Source: Thermodesulfovibrio aggregans
Lineage (GTDB): Bacteria > Nitrospirota > Thermodesulfovibrionia > Thermodesulfovibrionales > Thermodesulfovibrionaceae
Reading direction: 5' to 3'
DNA: 64,000 nt
NCBI RefSeq assembly: GCF_001514535.1
Contig: NZ_BCNO01000001.1
Span: 186,001-250,000, forward strand
The stretch's first letter is position 1. The number at the start of each line of letters is the position of its first letter. The notes under the pieces were generated by a model, which saw nothing but the letters and a program-made list of their open reading frames with translations, had not been told where the DNA came from and searched no databases. Of the stretch, positions 63,019 to 64,000 are shown in pieces. Position numbers and translations under genes: made by a program.

Positions 63019-64000
63019 CTATATCTCCTTGGAATGTATTTACATTGCGGATCTTCTTCCATGTAATCTTCCTTTAGACAATAAGCACGGGCTCTACATC
63101 CTCCACAAACATTTATATACTCACAAACTCCGCAACGGCCCTTGTATGAAGCAAAATCTCTTAAGTCTTTAAATAATTTTGAGTTTTCCCATATCTCTCT
63201 GAAACTCTGTTTTTTTAAATTACCCGCTGGCAAAGGAAAATAACTACAGGGCATTACATCTTCATCAACATTTATAAGACATATTAACTGAGCTGCCACA
63301 CATCCTTTTGCTCCTCCAGTTGAAAACTTAAGAGACCTTCTTTCAAATTTTTCACCCTCTTCTTTTGATCTCTCTAAAATTACTCTATAATACTGGGGAG
63401 CACATGTAGGTCTTACAAGTATTTCCTTTTCATTCTTTTCCATCTCATAGTGCCAGTGAAGTATCTCTTCATAGTCTTTGTCATCTATGAGTTCTTTCAG
63501 TAAATCCTCACCTCTTCCTGTTGGAACAATCATAAACATATACCATGCAGTAGCTCCAAGTTGCTTTGCAAGCTTGTAAGTTTCAGGTATTGTGTGCTGG
63601 TTCCTCTTCGTAAATGAAGAGTTAATCAAGAATGGAATATCATATTTTTTAAAAAGCTTTGCAGCATTTATTGTAGCCTTAAAAGCACCTTTTTGCTGAC
63701 GAAAATCGTCGTGAGTTTTTTCATCAGGACCGTCAAGACTCAATGAAATCATTTTTATGTTGGCATCTTTAATTTTTTTACAAATCTCATCGTTAACCAG
63801 AGTGCCATTTGTAGCCATACATACTCTCAAACCCTTCTGATTACCGTATTCGGCAATCTCAAATATATCTTCTCTTAAAAGAGGCTCTCCTCCTGTAAGA
63901 ACCAGAACCGGTTGAGCAAAGGAGGTTATATCATCTATTATTCTAAAGCATTCTTCTTTAACTGGATCAGGATGTTCTTTAACCACTTCTTCTGAAGAAG
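63015..64000 (-). CDS. Radical SAM/SPASM haem biosynthesis protein (AhbC/AhbD/NirJ-like), 5' end outside window
   Basis: The frame is open past the window edge, so the N-terminus with the CxxxCxxC radical SAM motif is missing. What is visible is [81 protein letters not shown], and a C-terminal SPASM-type [19 protein letters not shown] cluster. These match AhbC/AhbD and NirJ proteins, which modify siroheme-derived tetrapyrroles on the way to haem b or d1. Which step it catalyses cannot be decided here. It precedes hemE with a 4-nt overlap. Confidence 0.82.
   Translation of the reverse strand, partial: SSEEVVKEHPDPVKEECFRIIDDITSFAQPVLVLTGGEPLLREDIFEIAEYGNQKGLRVCMATNGTLVNDEICKKIKDANIKMISLSLDGPDEKTHDDFRQQKGAFKATINAAKLFKKYDIPFLINSSFTKRNQHTIPETYKLAKQLGATAWYMFMIVPTGRGEDLLKELIDDKDYEEILHWHYEMEKNEKEILVRPTCAPQYYRVILERSKEEGEKFERRSLKFSTGGAKGCVAAQLICLINVDEDVMPCSYFPLPAGNLKKQSFREIWENSKLFKDLRDFASYKGRCGVCEYINVCGGCRARAYCLKEDYMEEDPQCKYIPRRYR

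Noticed and set aside
1-64000. Mobile elements, prophage, toxin-antitoxin or defence island
   Set aside because: No transposase, integrase, phage structural gene, CRISPR repeat or toxin-antitoxin pair was seen; gene order is dense and housekeeping in type.

Overview
The window is AT-rich and gene-dense, from a Gram-negative, thermophilic, anaerobic-type bacterium. The evidence is an outer-membrane assembly cluster (TamB, a BamA-type barrel protein, a SurA-like chaperone), multiheme c-type cytochromes with system II cytochrome maturation genes, 2-oxoacid:ferredoxin oxidoreductase subunits, a TtuA-type tRNA thiolase typical of thermophiles, and a radical SAM protein of the siroheme-dependent haem route. 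Gene content and order resemble the Nitrospirota genus Thermodesulfovibrio; this is an inference from family knowledge, not a database match.

Layout. 1-1042 (-): end of a cation efflux transporter and an inositol-monophosphatase-like gene. 1171-6976 (+): an AddA/AddB-like recombination helicase-nuclease pair. 6913-9008 (-): lysA-dapF. 9084-11027 (+): aconitase with a terminator. 11149-18821 (+): rpsU, terminator, Nif3-like gene, dnaG, rpoD, a CAT tRNA (probably Ile2), then a zinc-ribbon protein, RNase HI, ttuA, a nitroreductase and a SuhB-like phosphatase. 18810-19807 (-): thiE and a cysteine-cluster protein. 19905-20370 (+): a decayed ribulose-phosphate 3-epimerase pseudogene, then a coiled-coil nuclease-like gene. 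21197-25622 (-): an RluD-type synthase, uvrA and a DUF3108 protein. 25699-32672 (+): envelope assembly cluster. 32662-37014 (-): proS-ppx-korB-korC-acetyltransferase. 37234-39749 (-): miaB-mtaB. 39830-41812 (+): cation/proton antiporter. 41816-46520 (-): flavoprotein, tRNA-Ser, an unknown gene, a three-gene cytochrome operon (17-haem cytochrome, cytochrome b, tetrahaem c3) and a thioredoxin-like gene. 46585-60279 (+): resB-ccsA-tsaD-argG-dprA-unknown-topA-ffs-dnaX-ebfC-recR-rodZ-like-rnr. 60350-64000 (-): radical SAM-hemE-purN-rsmD-coaD.

Genes work together in several blocks. The cytochrome operon faces the cytochrome c maturation genes and the thioredoxin-like gene. TamB, the barrel protein and the chaperone overlap as one envelope unit. 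DprA, RecR, AddAB and UvrA provide DNA uptake, recombination and repair. RpsU-DnaG-RpoD is the classical macromolecular synthesis operon.

The best leads are: an SRP RNA gene that supplies the last codons of topA; an rpe pseudogene; a 17-CxxCH cytochrome with three tetrahaem modules and an EF-hand-like loop; an Omp85 protein with seven POTRA-like repeats; a UvrA lacking the insertion domain; and repeated promoter geometry in which the -10 box ends 5-8 nt before the start codon with no Shine-Dalgarno sequence, suggesting leaderless mRNAs. No CRISPR array, insertion sequence, prophage or clearly new defence system was seen.
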